From the NCBI GenBank assembly GCA_941918925.1, contig OW799233.1, forward strand, positions 127,992,833 through 128,056,832: a stretch of 64,000 nucleotides of DNA, written 5' to 3'. The DNA comes from Phyto melanocephala. Lineage: Eukaryota > Arthropoda > Insecta > Diptera > Rhinophoridae. The translations under genes and the position numbers were made by a program. The first letter of the stretch is position 1; every line of letters starts with the position of its first letter. Below are positions 22,117 through 33,550 of this stretch, one piece after another. A model generated the notes under the pieces. That model saw nothing but the letters and a program-made list of their open reading frames with translations. It made no database searches and was not told where the DNA came from.

Positions 22117-23620
22117 AACAAGTAAGAGTGCTATATTCGGCCGTGCCGAATCTGATAATGCCCTTCACCATCATGTACATAGGTGTAATCCCACATCGTA
22201 GCGTAACCTATATTTCATTATATCATTCATTATTATTTCCGACGCCATCCTAAATTTTGAATTTTAACGTAGTTAACTGTATTCTTCTAGTCAAGCCCTT
22301 TAATTTGATACCAATATTGAAGGGGTTCAAGAAGTTACATTTTAAAATAACATACATACATATAAAAATTTATTGTTCGCCATTTCGTAGTGCCCGCCAA
22401 CATGAATTTTAATTTTTGATAGTGTTTATATTGCTCTAGTCAAGTCCCTTCAGATGATACCAATATTGACTCTTTCGGTTGTCTAGAAGCTGAAAAAATT
22501 GATTTTCGTTTGTAAATTTTTAGAATATATATTTAACAAAAAAAAATTTGGCTATAACTTTACCGATTAGAGTCTGCTTTTTCCAAAATATTTCACGAAT
22601 ATCTCTAGAGGCATATTAAATGTACAAATAGAAGCAAAGCTAACTATAAACAAGTAACAGTGCTATATTCGGCCGTGCCGAATCTTATATACCCTTCACA
22701 ACGTGTAGTCATGCAATAACAATTGTTTGTATCACCATTCATCTCATATCAAATACGTACATATGTACATATATACTGGTTAGAATAAATGTGGCATCGA
22801 ATCCCAGCTGAGCCAAAAAAATTTTATTTTATAAAATATATTATTTATATTTTGTTATTTTTTTTTTTTTAATTTTTTTAAAAAATTTTTTTAAAATTAT
22901 TTTAAAATTTTTTTTTTATAATTTTTTTTATTTTTTTTTTTTATTTTTAATATTTTTTCTTTTTGTAATTTTTTCTTTTTTTGTATGGTTTTTACATATA
23001 TTTATGTATGTATGTTGTTGTTGTAATTGTGTAAAAAAACGAGGTGGTCGTGGTTTTTTGCTCATATCTCAGAAAGTTATTAGGCGATTGTGCTGAATTT
23101 CAATAGCGATTCATTCCTGAATATTTCCAAGAGATTGATACCATATAGAGATCTGAGGAATATATAGTTGCTTCTCAAAGTTGATTTCAACCAACACACG
23201 GACAGACGGGCAGACGGTCAGGGCTTAATCGACTCCTCTATTCATAAGCTTTCAGAAAATATATACTTTATGGGGTCGGAAATGAAAATTGTAGAAATTA
23301 CAAACGGAATGACAAAGCTATATATACCCTTGTGCACCACAGGTGAAGGGTATAATTATTCTATGGCTGAAAAATTTTAATTTTGGTGGTAAAAATATGG
23401 GAAAAAACAGAGGCAGTCGTGTTTATTTGCTCATATCTCAGAAAGTTATTGGGCGATTGTGCTGAACTTCAATAGCGATTCATTCAAGGATATTTCCAAA
23501 AGATTGATACCATACACAGATCTGAGGAACATATGGTTGCTTTCAAAAAACAAACGAACAGACGGGCAGGCGGAAAGGGCTTAATCGACTCCTCTATTCT
23601 TCAATTCTTCTCTATTCAAT
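22117..23620 (-). mobile_element. DINE-1-like element, long subfamily, split by a younger copy
   Basis: Its 3' end (hairpin plus AACAAGTAAGAGTGC) is at 22117. The body runs to about 22649, is interrupted by another DINE-1-like copy, and resumes at 23355 (TTATTCTATGGCTGAAAAAT). Joined across the gap, the sequence follows the intact copy at 17739-18744 block for block. The far end, near 23620, lacks the TATACCC terminus, so it is 5' truncated. Confidence 0.8.
22650..23354 (-). mobile_element. DINE-1-like element inserted in another copy
   Basis: It is a complete copy: 5' end TATACCCTTCACCTGTGG read on the - strand from about 23354, 3' hairpin and ACAAGTAACAGTGC at 22650. Comparison with the empty site in the long-subfamily copy near 18060 (CTATAAATTATTC) shows clean insertion at an AA/TT dinucleotide with no longer duplication, as expected of Helentron-type insertion. 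Confidence 0.85.
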
Positions 23621-23625
23621 TCTTA

Positions 23626-24324
23626 AAATTAGAAATCGGAAAGAACGTATTTGAACTATCAAATAAATTTCGATCTTGATCGAATGCCGTAATTCGGCCC
23701 CTGTTTAAAATTTGTTTCTCTTTTCTTACCCTGGGTCTCCACATAGCAACATTAATTGCAATCGAGGTGAATTCAGATCACGTGACAGCATCCCTCCAAC
23801 GAACACAAAAATACCCGGAGAATGTCAAAACACAAAAAAAACAAATTGTTTGTTTACTTTTAATTAAAATTGTATTTATTATAAATTTACACGAAAATTT
23901 TTTAAATTAATAAGTATTTTTAATGTTTTATATAAATTTCTTCTTGTTTATTTTACACATTTGTAATTTTGTAACATTTTTCACAATTTTCACAAATTAA
24001 AACCACTGACATATACAACGGGAATTTTGTATTTTCTGAATTAAAAAATTATAACTTGTATTTTACTTATTAACCAATAAGTTATTGCACAAATATTAGT
24101 ATCTTTTTCTATTTCTTTCACAAACTTTATCAATTTTATAAAATTTTTCAACCAACGCACATTAAAATTAATTTATTTGTAAACAAACTTTGACATTGTG
24201 CCGTTGAAAAAACCTTCGCGTAGAAAATACGAAATTATGAACAAACACGTAGAAGAAAGTACTCATATTTAATTTAAAAGTATTAATAATTATTAGTTTC
24301 TTTGATCTTTTTTTAATAATATGT
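23626..24324. other. upstream region of CSN6, half of a miniature element at its left edge
   Basis: GATCGAATGCCGTAATTCGG near 23677 is one end of the 128-bp miniature family seen at 51971, without its partner. The rest is AT-rich and shows no gene. A CSN6 promoter presumably lies in or just after this stretch; I see no clear core motif. Confidence 0.4.
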
Positions 24325-24409
24325 AATAGTTTTTTAAGCTTAAGGTCTTTTTAATAATAAAAAATTTTTATTATGTATTAAAATACCTTAAGCTTAAAAA
24401 AACTATTAG
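24325..24409. repeat. 85-bp near-perfect palindrome upstream of CSN6
   Basis: AATAGTTTTTTAAGCTTAAG at 24326 is mirrored by CTTAAGCTTAAAAAAACTAT near 24387, with a TTTTAATA-type stem and a short AT core between. It ends about 285 bp before the CSN6 start codon. It resembles a small foldback element. Confidence 0.65.
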
Positions 24410-24694
24410 ATATTAAAACTATTAATATTTTTCTGCCGATTTACCGTTACTTTTATTTCTTTTTTGTCTTTAAAGTTACCATATGATATTAATTCATTAC
24501 AAAAACTACCATACTATTTATATTAATATTGCATTACTGCCGACGATCAGGTAACACAAAAGTAAAAAAAAAAACACATATCTAGAAGCACGGAAAAAAC
24601 AAAGAACTAAATTTGTTGCATTATTATTAAACACTATACAAATCAAAACTTAATTATAGTTTTATGAAAAAATAATTATCAATTTATTAACAAT

Positions 24695-25768
24695 ATGGAA
24701 CAAATGGATGTAGATTTGGATGTTAGGCCTGGATCATCTAACAAACTTAACACTGGAAGTGATGGGTTAGCAAAAAGAAAAGAAAAACAAGATGTTAGTG
24801 GAGTTAACGTTATGGCCGATGTAAGTACGGTGCCATCGGTTACCATTTCATTACATCCATTGGTAATTATGAATATATCTGAACATTGGACACGTATACG
24901 AGCTCAGGCGGGCGAGACATGTCAAGTGTATGGAGCTTTAATTGGCAAACAAAAGGGCCGCAACATCGAAGTAATGAATTCTTTTGAGTTAAAAACTGAT
25001 GTAGTTGGTGATGACGTTATTATTAATCGCGACTATTATACGACTAAGGAACAACAATATAAACAGGTACCACTAATAATAGTTATTGTTATTATTTGTG
25101 CTAATTTTACCAATATTTTTAAGGTTTTCAGTGAACTGGATTTTATTGGCTGGTATACAACCGGCGAAACGCCGACTGAAAAAGATTTAGCCATACACAA
25201 ACAGATAGCTGAAATCAACGAATGTCCCATAATGTTGCAGTTAAACCCCTTGTCACACAGTGTTGATCAGCTTCCCTTAAATCTCTATGAATCTGTTATT
25301 GATATTGTACATAGTGAAGCCATGATGCTTTTTGTACCCCTCACATATACTCTAGCTACCGAAGAGGCCGAACGCATTGGTGTTGACCATGTAGCTCGTA
25401 TGGCCACTAATGATACAAGTGAAAAGTCGTATGTGGCGGAACATTTAGTTGCCCAAGAGAGTGCCATTAAAATGCTTAATACTCGCATTAAAATTGTTTT
25501 AAAATACATAAAAGATGTGGAAGCTGGTAAACTGGCAGCAAATCAAGAGATTTTGCGAGAAATTTATGCGTTAAGTCATCGTTTGCCGGTCATGCAGGGT
25601 GCCACTTTCCAAGAGGAATTCTATACACAATGTAATGATGTTGGTTTAATAAGCTATTTGGGATCGATGACAAAGGGTTGCAATGATATGAACCATTTCG
25701 TTAATAAATTCAATGTACTCTATGAACGTCAGGGTTCTGGTAGGCGCATGAGAGGGATTTATTTCTAA
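24695..25768 (+). CDS. CSN6: COP9 signalosome complex subunit 6
   Basis: CSN6 is the MPN-domain partner of CSN5 in the COP9 signalosome, which removes NEDD8 from cullin-RING ligases. Exon 1 (24695-25066) and exon 2 (25124-25768) join in phase 0 (EQQYKQ to [14 protein letters not shown]) to give 338 residues, close to the usual size. The MPN domain starts near residue 49 ([17 protein letters not shown]). Where a catalytic JAMM subunit would have a His-x-His, this has GWYTTGE, so it is the inactive MPN type expected for CSN6. The C-terminal half is helical and ends [11 protein letters not shown]. The 57-nt intron has GT/AG ends, is a multiple of three and has no stop; if retained it would add 19 hydrophobic residues in the MPN domain. 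An AATAAA at 25839 may be the polyadenylation signal. Confidence 0.95.
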   Translation: MEQMDVDLDVRPGSSNKLNTGSDGLAKRKEKQDVSGVNVMADVSTVPSVTISLHPLVIMNISEHWTRIRAQAGETCQVYGALIGKQKGRNIEVMNSFELKTDVVGDDVIINRDYYTTKEQQYKQVPLIIVIVIICANFTNIFKVFSELDFIGWYTTGETPTEKDLAIHKQIAEINECPIMLQLNPLSHSVDQLPLNLYESVIDIVHSEAMMLFVPLTYTLATEEAERIGVDHVARMATNDTSEKSYVAEHLVAQESAIKMLNTRIKIVLKYIKDVEAGKLAANQEILREIYALSHRLPVMQGATFQEEFYTQCNDVGLISYLGSMTKGCNDMNHFVNKFNVLYERQGSGRRMRGIYF

Positions 25769-25921
25769 ATTACTAATGCAAAAGAAATGTATCGTTAATG
25801 GCTTGATTATAATGTATAAACAAAGCAAATATTTATTTAATAAATATATCAAGTCCAAAAACACATATAGGAAACTTGCATTTATTAATTCTTATGTATG
25901 CTTTTTAACAAAAGCAAGAAA

Positions 25922-26036
25922 AAAATAACATTCAAATGTGATCGAAATTTTATTCGGACGTAAGGCTGTGCCTTTAGTAGAGGTATTAATACGAATGTTT
26001 AAGATTTGGATCACATTCGAATGGCGTAATTTGCCC
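25922..26036. repeat. copy of the GGCCAAATTACGGCATTC miniature family
   Basis: The left arm ACATTCAAATGTGATCGAAAT and the right arm ATTCGAATGGCGTAATTTGC match the family at 51971-52098 in inverted order. It is diverged and slightly short at the left end, and lies in the CSN6 3' flank. Confidence 0.6.
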
Positions 26037-27522
26037 CTAGCTTCATAGTTAAAGAAATCATTACTATCAAACTTACCAATTTGTATATATACATACACAC
26101 TATCTGCTGTATGAATAAAAATTATTAAAGGTTTATTAGTTTTATAAATAAAATTTCAATAGAAAATCAGTAAAATAATCCCTCTATATCTTTCATAATT
26201 TCTATGATTACGGCCTTATATATAAATTCTAAAAGAATTGTGATAAACGCTAGATTGCATAAAAGTCGTAATAAATTTGCAGTAAATAAAGTAAATCATG
26301 TATTTAATAGAAATCGTTCATTTTTAAATCAATCGGTTTGAAATAGTGTATAAGAATATATGTGTACAATAACAAAATTTTCCCACAAGAAAAGTAAAAA
26401 GTGGATAGTCTAAAAATGTATATAACAGTAGATTATTTCTAATAACTAAATCTTGAAAAGATAAAAAAAAAACAAATTAATAAAGTAGTATTTTGAAATT
26501 GTTTAATAAATTCTCATCATAATATACAAAATTCCTTGCTATTCTAGCCTGTGATCTATCGGGATCATAAATGATACAAAAACACAAAATTACAGCGATA
26601 GTCAAGATTATGATTAAAAATTATTAGTACTATGCTTGCTTCGAAAATACATTATTCGTTTCAAAAGCAAATAATTTTGTAAACCAGTAAAATTCTGATA
26701 CTTACATTAATTTCTCTTTATATCACTTACCTTAACATTTAGCATGAAGAATTTTAATCAGTCGATATATTAATAATAAATATAAATTAAATATAGTTAA
26801 GAATTAAAATTACAATATTGATTTTTTATTAAATAATATATTTACAAAGTATTTAATATACATACATACTCAACAAATGTCATAGCACAATAATTATAAT
26901 TTATTAAAATAATAATTTGTTAATTACACTTGGCGTAAAGTTATGTGTAGGACTTATGTATATTAAGTTTTAATTTCATAAAATTTTTTCGCATTTACTT
27001 AAAATTTAATCACATATTTTTTTCTGCTTTTAAATTTATTTTAAACAAAACTGTTAATGCAATTAAGCCCTACTAGTTTTTGTATTAAACGTAGTTTACT
27101 ACAGTTTTCGAAAATAGCTATAAAGTTATTTCTTACAAAAACTTGGTTTACTACATAGGTTAAAATACAAGAAAAGTAGCTTAGATGCTTTTAAGTTTGT
27201 TTACATTTAGTCATAAAATAAAATTGTTCTTAAAAATTTAGCTTTCATAAGCTTTGATAAGAACACACAAATGTACCGAGTTTTGTGATTCTAATAAGAA
27301 TTCTAAAAACTCTGTGTGTTTGTTTTTTGTTATTCCATTTACATTCAAATTAAAATCTTGTTCGAATGAGATCTCAAGTATATAAATATATTAAATACAA
27401 TTTTATCCTCAAGAGTTTAACGTTTGTGTGATTAAAAATCACATGCCCATTGCTACGGTGTTAATTTAAATTTAAAAAGAGAAAATAATTTTTTAGTTTT
27501 ATTTGTACATCTGTAAAACTCA
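26037..27522. other. AT-rich spacer between CSN6 and Dph5, nothing recognised
   Basis: No protein-like frame, RNA gene or clear transposon end was found in this stretch. Confidence 0.4.
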
Positions 27523-27653
27523 GGAGCCGAATTACAGCATTCAATGTCGATCAAAATTTCAATCGAACGTAAAAGTTTTCCTCGCATTTTGTATTGTATT
27601 ATAATATGAATTCTATCATTTTCGATCTATATCGAATGCCATAATTCGGCCCC
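27523..27653. repeat. miniature inverted-repeat element, tandem cluster copy 1
   Basis: The left arm GAGCCGAATTACAGCATTCA and the right arm GAATGCCATAATTCGGCCCC are inverted copies. The core contains a GATCAAAATTTCAATCGAAC block, as at 51971. Confidence 0.7.
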
Positions 27654-27683
27654 AACTTAATATTAACATCAATTCAAACAAAC

Positions 27684-27811
27684 GGGAAAATTAAGACATT
27701 CGATAACAATCGAAACTTTACTTAAACGATCGAGTTTGCTGTGCTTTTCGTATAGAAATTCTATTAAGAATTTTTAAAATTTCTATTACATTCGAATGCC
27801 GTAATATGACC
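27684..27811. repeat. miniature inverted-repeat element, tandem cluster copy 2
   Basis: The core CGATCGAGTTTGCTGTGCTT is almost the same as in the copy at 51971. The right arm is ATTCGAATGCCGTAATATGA. The left arm is more degraded. Confidence 0.65.
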
Positions 27812-27817
27812 ACAATG

Positions 27818-27942
27818 CCCAAATCGCGTACGCGATTGTAATGTTACACGAAAGATCGATTTTATGTGTGTGTGTTTGGTACAAATATTCAAATAAGAAT
27901 TTTAAAATTTCGATCACTTTTGAATGCTGTAATTTGACGCCA
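27818..27942. repeat. miniature inverted-repeat element, tandem cluster copy 3
   Basis: The right arm TTTTGAATGCTGTAATTTGA and core AATAAGAATTTTAAAATTTC match the family. The left arm is only partly recognisable. Three copies in about 420 bp, close together, form a small cluster. Confidence 0.55.
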
Positions 27943-28022
27943 GGTGGCAAATTATATCACTTTAACTTAGTTTGCAAGTGGACTGACTACGTAATTATAG
28001 ATATATATTATATTTTGATATT

Positions 28023-28023
28023 G

Positions 28024-28059
<36 letters not shown>

Positions 28060-28068
28060 TTCATTACC
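28023..28068. repeat. (ATTT)n microsatellite
   Basis: About eleven ATTT/TTTA units occur in a row. Confidence 0.85.
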
Positions 28069-28346
28069 ATTACATACCTGATAATAATATTATCATAAAT
28101 GAGTATAAATATTATTATTTTATATTTTTGTTAAAAATTTTGCTTATATAGAGATGTCATTTTTACTTAGTACAAAGTTGCATTTTATTAAAACACAAAA
28201 ACTGTGTATTTTAATAATCTAATAAAATTTAAAAATTTATTTGAATAAATAAATTTATGATAAATATCTAATTTAAACAAGATTTTAGTACAGGCAGACC
28301 CCGGCAACTAAGGAATTACGATGTACAAAAATGCAAAACCGTATTT

Positions 28347-29353
28347 AACAAATAAGAGCGCTATTTTCTGCTTTACTGAATCATATATACCCTTCTCACA
28401 GTTTGTAACATCGTGTTATGACCATATTTGATAATTTTATGTTGCAACTGTGACAAAAATATATTTTTAACTTTAAATTAATATTTTTGAGTCTTTTTTT
28501 TTCGCCGATATCTTTATTGATATTTGATTTGACCGAATAAACCAAGATTTATTGCAAATATTACCAAAGGTACATATTTTATATATACGAACAAACGCTG
28601 CAAGCAGTTCCATAGCAGAACCAAAATCTGACTATGTTTGAATGTGTGTCGAGGTAAACTATAGAGTTTTTGGATAGTAACTTAAATAATTTTGTTCGAA
28701 TACATTTGCTATTCTTATTTTTTTTTACAGTGAAATTCTTACTAATCGCCCAGAATATGTTCGTAAACATTTTGTATTTTCGCAAACATACAGAAACCCA
28801 CAGTTTTTTTATCTAGTTAGAAATCACATTATATTTGATAGATATTATCAAGTACAGGTTGTCAAATGTTGGAACTCTTTACCATGATCTCTCAGAGACT
28901 TTAACCTTATCCCTACTACGTTCAAGAGAATACATTCGTCAATAATATTTAATTGCAATATTAACTTCTTTTTCTAAGTTGAAATACTTCATAACGCAAT
29001 GTACATATATGCCTTTTATTTTGTACATGTAGGTTTTATTTTTATTTATTTTCAATTTTCATCATATATCCTTGATTGTTAACTATTTTTATCAATATAT
29101 AAAATAGTAGCAGTGACAATTACATTCTATCTCGAAAGCATATCTGATAAATTAATATTATATAGGCGTCCGAAGTTTACGTGGGGGGGTCTTAAAAAAG
29201 TTGATTTCAACAGAAACACGGACTTGAAGAAATCGATTCCTCTACCTTTTAAGATTCAGAATATATCTATTTTATAGGTGTTCAAATGAATATTGTAGAA
29301 ATTACAAACGGAATAACAAACTTATATATACCCATTTACTCTCGTGTGAAGGA
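28347..29353 (-). mobile_element. DINE-1-like element, diverged and interrupted
   Basis: The 3' side starts at 28347 with AACAAATAAGAGCGCTAT and ATATACCCTTCTCACAG. The 5' side is recognisable from about 29130 (GGTCTTAAAAAAGTTGATTTC near 29190) to ATATACCCATTTACTCTCG and GAAGGATATTAA at 29353. The middle is replaced by other sequence that includes a non-LTR fragment at 28735. Confidence 0.65.
28735..28990 (+). pseudogene. C-terminal scrap of a non-LTR reverse transcriptase ORF
   Basis: One frame reads TNRPEYVRKHFVFSQTYRNP then, further on, QVQVVKCWNSLP, a TGA, and LRDFNLIPTTFKRI. The W-N-S-L-P motif followed by a short F-K segment is the usual end of LINE ORF2 proteins. Only about 80 codons remain. 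It lies inside the DINE-1-like repeat at 28347-29353. Confidence 0.55.
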
Positions 29354-30636
29354 TATTAATATCGATAAAATTCGTAAACAGTAATTATGGTTAAATTTTT
29401 ATTTTATTACATAAACTTTATATTATTCAATAGTTTTAATTCTCCTAATTGGTAAAAATTTTATGAGTATAACAAAATCATTTAAATTCAAATTTTATAG
29501 GTCATAAATGATCATGTACTAGAAATCAATTTTTGTAGTTAAACAATTTCTATTTTTTATTTATAAAAATTGTTTTGCAACTAATCAAATTCTAAAATAT
29601 ATTTTTATTATATATTTAACTTAAAGAACAAATATTAGTTAATCTTTCATCTGAAAAATAGCTTAATCCAAATAAATTTAATAACGTACTTTTTTAACCC
29701 TCTTTGTACGAAACACTAAAAATTAATAAAGGTTTTCTCGTCACCGGGTTTAGTCTTGCGAAAAACTACTTTCAGACATATTTAACAACGACGTATAAAA
29801 TAATTTTGCAATACATCTAACCTAGTTTGAGAGCATTTTTAAAAAATTTAGAGGTTTAATAGTGTTTTTTTATATAAATTAGAACTTGTTTTAGAAGAGT
29901 CTTTAATAAAATACTCTTTAATGTAAATAAAAAAGATTTTTATTTACTTGTTTGAAGCCCTCATTTTAACATAATGGTTAAAAATGAAGCAATAAAAAAA
30001 AATTCAAAAATTTTCACATAACCGATCACGTCAGAGCAGCGAAGTATAAATTTTCATTCAAGAATGTTTAGAATGTCCCATCCATTCCAACGGAATTGCC
30101 CAAAAGGTTGTTTCTGGACTTGTGTACATAAAAACCTATTGTACATACGTACATGAGAACAAAAGTTTTCTTCTAATTAAAATGTTAAATAATGTCTACG
30201 ACATTCCATGAAAACTAAAAAGGATTCGGATTTAAAAACATTAAAATTAACTTTCATATAGAAAATTTTGTTTCTTGTAATGGACTTTTACGAAGAAATA
30301 TTTAAAATATATATGGGTGTAATTAATTTAAGCATCCTAATGTATTACGAAAAAATTTTTTAATTTTAGGAAAGTTCCATCAACAGATCACAGTAACTTA
30401 GCAAACGATTATTAAACAAGTTTCTCTTTCATTAGTACTGATTTGCTTTAACGTTTTTATATAAAAGTTTTTAAACCGTGTTAAATGAGTGTTCAAAAAA
30501 TTTAAAGTGTCAGAAGAAGAGCGTGCTAAGTGAGGTTTACCTGTTTATATATATGTAAATGAATGAATTGTTTTCTAAAAAAAAAATAAAAATCTTTAAG
30601 ATTATGATTTGTATCACTCTAATACTTTTGAAAAAT
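29354..30636. other. AT-rich spacer at the 3' side of Dph5, nothing recognised
   Basis: No frame, RNA gene or transposon end stands out. The part next to 30637 should contain the Dph5 3' UTR on the - strand; no clear AATAAA was found close to the stop. Confidence 0.35.
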
Positions 30637-31546
30637 CTAATGGTTGTAGTCCTCTAATTTTATATTGGAAAACTGTTGTAGAAATTCAACTTCTAAGGGA
30701 TGCATTTCTTTGGCAGGTATTACAATCGAATGCAGTGGCCCTCCTAAATCCGTAGAAGCCATATCACGCAAAGTACTTACCACGATGCGTTGATTGTCGT
30801 GTCCTACACGAGCCAAACCAACGCACAGCGACAGCTCATTCAGTATTGTATTACGTTCCAAAGCATCTTTTTTCTCTACTATAGCCAACAGTTGTTGTGA
30901 TGCTTCAGCCACGGTCATAAAACGTGGCGGCATATACTCCTTTCGACCCCGCATCAGTGACTCTAGTGTTGGCTCTTTTACTTTAATGTCTAGCAGACAA
31001 AGAGTGTGCATGTTGTGCAGTCGATTTAGTTTGATTTTGTCGTAAAAACTGTCTGGCTTCCAGGTCTCATCCCAATATGGAATAGATACAGTTTCACCAA
31101 ATTTGTACAGTTGAAGGCCACAACAACCAATTGCATTCATAATAGAGGCGTTATGTATCACATTGTAGGGTATTTTCTTCTCTTTGGCTCTCAAAATAAA
31201 ATCAGTGTGTGTTGTGGCCCCAAATGGATCCCCCACCACTAGTAAAGCAACATCCTCTTCGCCAGAACCAGCCAAAATTTCATCAGCACCCTGTTCAACA
31301 AGTTCACGATCGGCCAGCAGTAAAGGACGTCCATAAAATGCTTCCTATTCCACCAAAACAATCACAATTTTTATTACTATTTCTATGAAATATTTAGTTT
31401 ATCAAGCTTACCAGCTCTTCTTTCGGACAACCCAAAATGGACGTGTACATTTCTAAATATACCCTAGCACATTGTTTAATAACTTCAAGGCCTTTTACCG
31501 TAATGTCCTTGGGATCTCCTAAACCCAAACCAATTAAATAAAACAT
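30637..31546 (-). CDS. Dph5: diphthine methyl ester synthase (diphthamide biosynthesis protein 5)
   Basis: Dph5 is the cytosolic S-adenosylmethionine-dependent methyltransferase that acts on the modified histidine of translation elongation factor 2 in diphthamide synthesis. Exon 1 (31546-31412) encodes 45 residues beginning [20 protein letters not shown] 67-nt GT/AG intron follows (31411-31345), and exon 2 (31344-30637) continues in phase 0 with [19 protein letters not shown]. The total is 280 residues, normal for the family. Family hallmarks are the N-terminal [39 protein letters not shown], and LCVGLARVG with DLGGPLHS near the end. A shorter frame can be opened at an internal ATG at 31275, but the family N-terminus lies upstream across the intron, which decides the start. 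Confidence 0.96.
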
Positions 31547-31932
31547 TATGGCAAATGTGCTGTTGGCTGTGCGTACTATTCGTATTTTTAAACCACACTT
31601 TTAGTGTCAACTGTTAGCACCACTTTTTTTAGATAGTTATTAGCATTCAAAATATTTATTCACAATTTTCAGATAATAGTCCTGATTTCCTGTAACGAAA
31701 ATTTTTTGGGACAGACACGTGCAGTTTGCTTGTTGCTTTTTTCCTTATTACAATTTGCTTTGGTAGTGTTTTCGATAAAGACAGTGTTGGTAACTTATAT
31801 ACAAATTCCAAAACAAGCGATTTGCAAAAATTGTTAGTGAAGGGGAAAAGTACCAGTTTGAATCAATGTACGGTGTCGGTGGTAAATTTTTGTAGATTCA
31901 CCAGAATAACAAATGTCAAACTCCATGATTTT
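31547..31932. other. 5' flank of Dph5
   Basis: Presumed promoter region on the - strand. No core element was identified. A 90-codon + strand frame at 31726 ends inside the neighbouring repeat and shows no protein features. Confidence 0.35.
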
Positions 31933-32479
31933 TATACCCTTAACACAAAAGTGAAAATGGTATATATAGGTTTGTCATTCCGCGTGAAATTTTTATAATT
32001 TTCATATCCGACCCCATAAAGTATATATATTCTGAAAGCTTATGAATAAAGGAGTTGATTGAACCGTATCGTGTGTGTGTTGAAACCAACTTTTAGAAGC
32101 GCCCTGGCATCGCCTGGACCCGCGTAAGGTATTAAAATATCAGAAATAATCGGAAGCAGATCGGTATTGAAAATCAGCTCTATAAACAACTGAGATATGA
32201 TGAAAAAACTTAGACCAGCTAGTGTTTTCACACCAATACAAATTGGATGAACGGGGGTTCGAAGCCCAGTTAAGAGAAACATACACTTTTTTTATTTTTT
32301 AATACATACATACATAAACTCAATTTATATTTTATTATTTATATTTTTAAGCGAATAAAGTCATTATAAAGATAATTAAACATATATGTATATATGTACA
32401 TATTTTATATTAATGAGATGAAGGTGAATTGTTATTGTATGACTACACGTTGTAAAGGATATATAATATTCGGCACGGC
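31933..32479 (+). mobile_element. DINE-1-like element with broken 3' hairpin
   Basis: It begins TATACCCTTAACACAAAAG and carries the CCGACCCCATAAAGTATATA block. The end is cut within the terminal hairpin: ATTCGGCACGGC is present, the second arm and the CTTACTTGTT tail are lost. Confidence 0.8.
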
Positions 32480-32502
32480 AATTTGAAAATAAAACTCAAA
32501 AC

Positions 32503-32607
32503 ATTTTAAACTTTTTTCAAAAATTTGGATAGAAGATCTACAGACAATCTGGCAAAATTTTAAACTTTTTCAAAAATTTGGATAGAAGATCTACAGACAA
32601 TCTGGCA
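32503..32607. repeat. tandem duplication, 54-bp unit x2
   Basis: Two nearly identical units in a row each contain CAAAAATTTGGATAGAAGAT and CTACAGACAATCTGGCA. They differ by one T in a T-run. They lie directly beside the broken end of the DINE-1-like element at 32479. Confidence 0.85.
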
Positions 32608-32934
32608 TAAGAATCAGTGAAATGCATATAGACCAGCTTAAACTCAGCCAAAGAAAATATTGAATATACTCTAATAATAAAATTACAAATTGCTCTTTAC
32701 AAAATTCGATTAATTGTATTACATTAAACAAATTGAACAATATTTCTTACATATATTACTTTATACATATGTATGTCACAGTTTCATTGAACGAGAGTTA
32801 ACACTCCGGATTTATCGTGCCTAGACAGGATCAAAATACTCATCAAGACTTTAAGTAGTATTTGTATATGTTACAACAAAAAATTATTTTTTTCTACCTT
32901 TCCATCAAGCACCGTCACAAACTGTTACTAGCGA
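32608..32934. other. AT-rich spacer, nothing recognised
   Basis: No gene or element end is visible. Confidence 0.35.
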
Positions 32935-33176
32935 AAATCACCCTTCGTTGCAAACAGATCATGCAAATGTTGCAGATATTGCAAGTCTAGTATATATTCT
33001 AAAGTTTGCAACACCATAAAAACAATAAACACTAAAATTATATTTACCACACAAACACTTATTTCCAATACTAAAAACAGTTGAAAATTTTCAAAAGCAA
33101 CGTTTGCAATAGAATATATACTATACTTGCAAGATCTGCAATATTTGCATGATCTGTTTGCAACGAAGAGTGATTT
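32935..33176. repeat. 242-bp foldback element with about 70-bp arms
   Basis: The left arm AAATCACCCTTCGTTGCAAA, then CAGATCATGCAAATGTTGCA, is matched from the right end by AAATCACTCTTCGTTGCAAA, then CAGATCATGCAAATATTGCA. The match continues with few differences to about 70 bp. There is no coding capacity and no obvious target duplication. Confidence 0.8.
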
Positions 33177-33439
33177 CCCCTACTATTGTTAACAATAGCT
33201 ATTTAACCTACGGTTACTATTTTTCATTTAACATCTTTTAGTTACTCAACCAAAACATACAATAAGAAGTATCGTAGTGCTGTATTGTTTCACAAAAAAT
33301 AGTGCAATGAGAGATTAGAATCCTTAAAAAAAACATTACAATTTTTTTAGAGAAGTTTGTTTACAAAAAATTCAAATTAAAATTTGTTATATGTATAACA
33401 AATATAGGTAATAAAATATACATTTTTCCTCCTTTTAGG

Positions 33440-33550
33440 GCCGTATTCATAAAAAATATTTTAGGTTTATTGAAGGCTTATTTGACAAATTTCTCTACAA
33501 CATCTGTCAAATAAGCCTTTAATAAACCTAAAATATTTTTTATGAATAGT
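33440..33550. repeat. palindromic miniature element, copy 2 (CCGTATTCATAAAAAATATT family)
   Basis: This is the second copy of the element at 20561-20676. Left: CCGTATTCATAAAAAATATT. Right: AAATATTTTTTATGAATAGT. The arms share AAGGCTTATTTGACA and TGTCAAATAAGCCTT. Confidence 0.75.

Noticed and set aside
27523..27942. CRISPR-like array because of three spaced similar units
   Set aside because: The units are 110-130-bp inverted-repeat elements in a eukaryotic genome, not short direct repeats with unique spacers.
31275..31275. Starting Dph5 at the internal ATG (212 codons)
   Set aside because: The family's N-terminal GLGLGD motif is encoded in an upstream exon joined by a good GT/AG intron, so the true start is at 31546.
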